A stretch of 64,000 nucleotides of DNA, from the NCBI GenBank assembly GCA_910589415.1, contig CAJUUM010000032.1, forward strand, positions 868,001 through 932,000, given 5' to 3'. The notes below the pieces were generated by a model that was not told the origin of the DNA, ran no database searches, and worked only from the letters and a program-made list of their open reading frames with translations. Below, piece after piece: positions 63,518 through 64,000 of this stretch. Numbering within the stretch: position 1 is the stretch's first letter; each line of letters starts with the position of its first letter. The translations under genes and the position numbers were made by a program. The DNA comes from Malachius bipustulatus. Taxonomy: Eukaryota; Arthropoda; Insecta; Coleoptera; Melyridae.

Positions 63518-64000
63518 TAGCGTACATTTTAATTACTTTGAGGCTATCCTGGAACCCACACGCCAACTGCGCTAGCGACACGCACTTGGGCTGCGTTAGC
63601 GGCCCACCAATGACCGTTAGCGGCCCACAAATGGCCGCTAGGGGCACACAAATGTCCGCTAGCGTTCATTTTTATTACTTTCATGCAATCCTGGAATCCA
63701 CACGCCAACTGCGCTAGCGACACGCACTGCTAGCGACACGCACTTGGGCTGCGTTAGCGGCCCACCAATGACCGTAAGCGGCCCACCAATGGCCGCTAGC
63801 GTCGCGATCTCCGTTCATTTTTATTACTTTCTTGCAATCCTGGAATCCACACGCCAACTGCGCTTTCGACACGCACTTGGGCTGCGTTAGCGGCACACCA
63901 ATGACCACTAGCTTTCATTTTTCGTTAGCGGGCAGCAAAAGTGCGCCACTTTTCGTTAGCGGCCCACCAATGACCGTTAGCGGCTCACCAATGGCCGATA
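63518..64000. repeat. Satellite B terminal duplication, copy 2, cut by the window edge
   Basis: Same diagnostics at offset 998 bp. Close to the window end it lacks 31 bp present in copy 1 (one AGCCCACCAATGGCGTTC-type subunit), so both sequences end at GGCCGATA. The right end is not visible. Confidence 0.86.

Larger units (their letters stand above)
26548..64000. repeat. Satellite B array, modular 121/133-bp repeat
   Basis: A long head-to-tail array with module starts at TAGCG or TAGCT, for example 26548, 26681, 26814, 26935, 27056 and 27189 (steps 133, 133, 121, 121, 133). Type 1 modules carry ATTACTTTTATGCAATCCTG, CACACGCCAACTGCGCTAGC and GACACGCACTTGGGCTGCG. The 133-bp form has an extra 12-bp linker TCGCGATCTCCR after TAGCG, and the 121-bp form lacks it. 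Type 2 modules (121 bp) carry TTCGTTAGCGGGCAGC and GTGCGCCATTTTTCG. Both end in copies of a 21-bp subrepeat, TTAGCGGCCCACCAATGRCC, and the palindrome CGCTAGCG. Extra single 21-bp units occur (30233-30253, 31205-31225). All modules read have one orientation, and the array is open at the right edge. Periods of 1 modulo 3 and frequent stops in all frames argue against coding. Confidence 0.96.

Noticed and set aside
26680..63908. Open frames of 60-106 codons on both strands of satellite B (W-rich and SGPPM-rich peptides)
   Set aside because: They have the same repeat origin. Both strands are open over the same modules, they end within two or three modules, and their low-complexity repeated content follows the 21-bp subrepeat.
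1..64000. CRISPR array
   Set aside because: The repeats are contiguous and 121-151 bp long, with no unique spacers of constant length between short identical repeats.
26548..64000. Telomere-like repeat because of the frequent TTAGCGG motif
   Set aside because: TTAGCGG is embedded in a 21-bp subrepeat and never forms short tandem TTAGG-type runs.
1..64000. Ribosomal DNA spacer or tRNA clusters hidden in the repeats
   Set aside because: No rRNA-like stretch, tRNA A/B-box cloverleaf or 5S-like segment was recognised in either monomer.
1..64000. Inverted segments or large palindromes within the arrays
   Set aside because: Every monomer and module I read is in the same orientation. The only notable inverted repeats are the transposon ends and short hairpins.

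Overview
The window is 64 kb of eukaryotic satellite DNA. I could support no protein-coding or RNA gene in it. Two unrelated tandem-repeat arrays lie side by side, and one small transposon-like element interrupts the first. TTAA-flanked piggyBac-type elements are commonest in animals, especially insects. With the CpG-rich repeats, this suggests an animal, perhaps arthropod, genome in centromeric, pericentromeric or other heterochromatin. Nothing here fixes the species or the chromosomal position.

Region 1 (1-26541, interrupted once) is satellite A, a head-to-tail array of a 151-bp monomer with roughly 170 copies. It contains rarer length classes: 152 bp (one extra G), 110 bp (internal deletion, two copies) and 100 bp (a distinct short monomer, ten copies). 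Higher-order structure is clear. A 4,330-bp block of 29 monomers is tandemly duplicated near 7.63-16.29 kb. The stretches at 4.6-7.3 and 15.8-18.7 kb are paralogous, as are those at 0.5-3.8 and 20.1-24.2 kb. Their coordinate offsets change only by whole multiples of 151 bp, as expected of unequal exchange.

Region 2 (25356-26114) is an AT-rich 759-bp element inserted into one satellite A monomer. It has perfect 14-bp terminal inverted repeats (CCTTTAAGTGGTAA), a TTAA target duplication and asymmetric subterminal inverted repeats. This is the end architecture of piggyBac-superfamily transposons. No transposase is recognisable, so it is a non-autonomous, MITE-like element.

Region 3 (26548-64000, running off the window) is satellite B, a modular array. 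It is built from 121-bp and 133-bp modules that share a 21-bp subrepeat (TTAGCGGCCCACCAATG-type) and a CGCTAGCG palindrome. It joins satellite A across at most 6 bp of filler. Its large-scale structure is dominated by a segmental duplication: 33098-47677 is repeated at 47678-60231 with offset 14,579-14,580 bp. Nested tandem duplications of about 2.1 kb, 1.29 kb, 998 bp and 287 bp lie within or beside it.

The many short open frames on both strands are by-products of the repeats. Periods of 151, 121 and 133 are all 1 modulo 3, so no frame persists across monomers. The value of the window lies in its satellite architecture, the A/B junction and the piggyBac-like insertion. I found no gene system.
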